Assembly (NCBI GenBank): GCA_024697655.1
Contig: JAILFI010000053.1
Location: 1 to 14,387 of the forward strand
Direction: 5' to 3'
Origin: Clostridiales bacterium
GTDB lineage: Bacteria; Bacillota_A; Clostridia; Peptostreptococcales; Anaerovoracaceae
DNA length: 14,387 nt
A model generated the notes under the pieces. It saw only the letters and a list, made by a program, of their open reading frames with translations. It was not told the origin of the DNA and did not search any database. Every line of letters begins with the position of its first letter. Position 1 is the first letter of the stretch. The position numbers and the translations under genes are program-made. Positions 13,320 through 14,387 of this stretch are shown piece by piece.

Positions 13320-14021
13320 ATGGCGACCTATTGCATGAGTGATATACACGGGGAATACGAGGCGTATAAAGCGCTGCTCGAAAGGATCGGCTTTTCGGAC
13401 AGGGATACGCTTTATGTGCTCGGCGACGCGATCGACAGAGGGCCCCGTTCGATGGATGTGCTCATGGACATGATGATGCGGCCGAACGTCATCCCACTGA
13501 TCGGCAACCATGAGTATATGGCGCTGTCGTGCCTGCGCTTTCTGGCGGCGGAAATCACCGAGGAATCGCTCGAAAAAGTCGATGACGATGCGATCCGCGG
13601 TCTTATGGAATGGCAGACGGTCGGCGGCAGCGAAACGATCGGGTCGTTCGGCAGACTGTCCGCAGAGGACAAAGCGGACGTACTGGAGTATCTGGAAGAG
13701 TTTTCTTTGTATGAAGAGGTGAGCTGCGGCGGCGAAGATTATGTGCTTGTACATGCGGGGCTTCTGAACTTCTCGCCAAAGAGGCCGCTCAGCGATTACT
13801 CTCTTCCGGAGATGGTCTTCCGCGTGCCTGACTACAGTAGGGTGTACTTCCCGGACAAATACCTGGTGACCGGCCATTTGCCCACGGCAGCGATCAAGGA
13901 TAATCCCGCGCCGAACCGGGTCTACCGGGCGAACCGCCACATCGCGATCGACTGCGGGTGTACGTTCGGCGGAAGTCTTGCGGCGGTCTGCCTGGAGACC
14001 GGGGAAGAGTTTTACATCTAG
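13320..14021 (+). CDS. Calcineurin-like metallophosphoesterase (PPP-type)
   Basis: The protein has 233 residues and is cytoplasmic. PPP-type phosphatase motifs appear in order: D8-x-H10 in SDIHGEY, GDAIDRG (D36, D39, R40), GNHE (62-65), HAGL and a late TGHLPT. This motif set is shared by bacterial serine/threonine protein phosphatases and by Ap4A hydrolases such as ApaH and PrpE, so the substrate is undecided. ATG 13320 has only a weak AGGA very close to it and starts 15 bp after the FeoB-associated stop, which suggests translational coupling. A hairpin terminator follows the stop. No iron link is evident beyond position. Confidence 0.87.
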   Translation: MATYCMSDIHGEYEAYKALLERIGFSDRDTLYVLGDAIDRGPRSMDVLMDMMMRPNVIPLIGNHEYMALSCLRFLAAEITEESLEKVDDDAIRGLMEWQTVGGSETIGSFGRLSAEDKADVLEYLEEFSLYEEVSCGGEDYVLVHAGLLNFSPKRPLSDYSLPEMVFRVPDYSRVYFPDKYLVTGHLPTAAIKDNPAPNRVYRANRHIAIDCGCTFGGSLAAVCLETGEEFYI

Positions 14022-14027
14022 ACTGGA

Positions 14028-14059
14028 TCGGGAAGAATGCTTCCCGAAGAGACTTTTTT
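14028..14059 (+). terminator. Probable terminator after the phosphoesterase
   Basis: TCGGGAAG (14028-14035) pairs with CTTCCCGA (14040-14047) around AATG. A run of six T begins 6 nt further on, at 14054, so the spacing is not ideal. Confidence 0.6.
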
Positions 14060-14110
14060 AGAATCAGGGCAAAGAATCTGACAACCGTTGTTTTCCATAG
14101 TCTGCCTGTG

Positions 14111-14119
14111 TGTTACAAT
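14111..14119 (+). promoter_or_regulatory. Extended -10 promoter of the DUF1653 gene
   Basis: TGTTACAAT is a good extended -10 located 26 bp before the start codon. The -35 region is T-rich without a clear TTGACA. Confidence 0.5.
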
Positions 14120-14144
14120 GTTAACAGAAAGGCGGTAACGTGGT

Positions 14145-14387
14145 ATGGCGGAGCAGCGATTCCTCCCCGGAGAGATCGTCCAGCACTTCAAACGCGAACT
14201 GTTGACCGAGGAAGAGCGGGAAACGAACCGGTACCTGTACCGGATCGTTGGCGTGGCGCTGCACAGCGAAACGCGCGAGCCGCTGATGATCTACCAGGCG
14301 CTTTATGACGACGGCGGGCTCTATGCCCGTCCGCTTGAGATGTTTTTGAGTGAGGTGGATCACGAAAAGTATCCGCAGGTCACCCAG
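14145..14387 (+). CDS. DUF1653-family protein (3' truncated by window edge)
   Basis: The first 81 residues are visible and the frame is open at the window end. [11 protein letters not shown], then [34 protein letters not shown] and KYPQVTQ match the DUF1653 family, a small domain of unknown function common in bacteria. Between HFK and YLYRIVG there is a short charged insert (about residues 18-28, rich in E and R) not usual in minimal members. ATG 14145 is preceded by AGAAAGG (14126-14132), 12 nt away, a rather long spacing. It probably has its own promoter (TGTTACAAT). No function can be given. Confidence 0.8.
   Translation, partial: MAEQRFLPGEIVQHFKRELLTEEERETNRYLYRIVGVALHSETREPLMIYQALYDDGGLYARPLEMFLSEVDHEKYPQVTQ

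Noticed and set aside
1..14387. tRNA, rRNA, CRISPR arrays, insertion sequences, phage genes or a defence system
   Set aside because: Nothing was seen on reading both strands: no cloverleaf-like segments, no spaced repeats beyond the 10-bp arrays and iron boxes, and no transposase or integrase motifs.

Overview
The window looks like part of a chromosome of a mid-to-high-GC Bacillota (Firmicutes), probably an anaerobic amino-acid fermenter. The reasons are strong AAGGAGG-type ribosome sites, U-tract terminators after most genes, a Bacillota-type GlnL/YcbB response regulator, RocB-like M20 peptidases, and a feo locus with the small FeoB-associated Cys-rich protein. All credible genes lie on the + strand. 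Genus or species cannot be told from sequence alone. No tRNA, rRNA, insertion sequence, phage gene or CRISPR array was seen.

Region 1 (1-6500) is a nitrogen or amino-acid module. It has the C-terminal part of one GlnL-like regulator, a complete paralogue beside it, a sodium:amino-acid symporter of the AGCS family, and two paralogous RocB-like M20 metallohydrolases. Arrays of TTTTGA-like hexamers repeating every 10 bp lie just upstream of the complete regulator (five units) and of the symporter (four units). Both period and sequence resemble the direct repeat reported for B. subtilis GlnL in front of its glutamine transporter operon. I infer one regulatory circuit: the regulator controls itself and the transporter, and probably the peptidases by read-through of a hairpin that lacks a good U-tract. 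The complete regulator also has a Shine-Dalgarno sequence that is perfectly complementary to an upstream C-rich stretch.

Region 2 (6500-9140) has a TSUP (TauE/SafE) membrane protein behind an extended -10 promoter with a CsoR/CstR-like palindromic element, then a two-part GT2 glycosyltransferase. The gene-poor stretch after it carries the C-terminal remnant of a small XRE-family repressor.

Region 3 (9140-13310) is the iron region: a membrane-anchored heavy-metal-associated (HMA) protein, an HD-domain phosphohydrolase, feoA, feoB and the small FeoB-associated protein. A shared 18-bp box, GGTTAG-N6-(C/G)TAACC with variants, occurs four times: once before the HMA gene, twice over the feoA promoter and once before feoB. 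It overlaps predicted -10 elements, so it is probably the operator of a metal-dependent repressor whose gene is outside the window. It links the HMA protein to iron uptake. Region 4 (13310-14387) holds a calcineurin-like phosphoesterase and the start of a DUF1653 protein.
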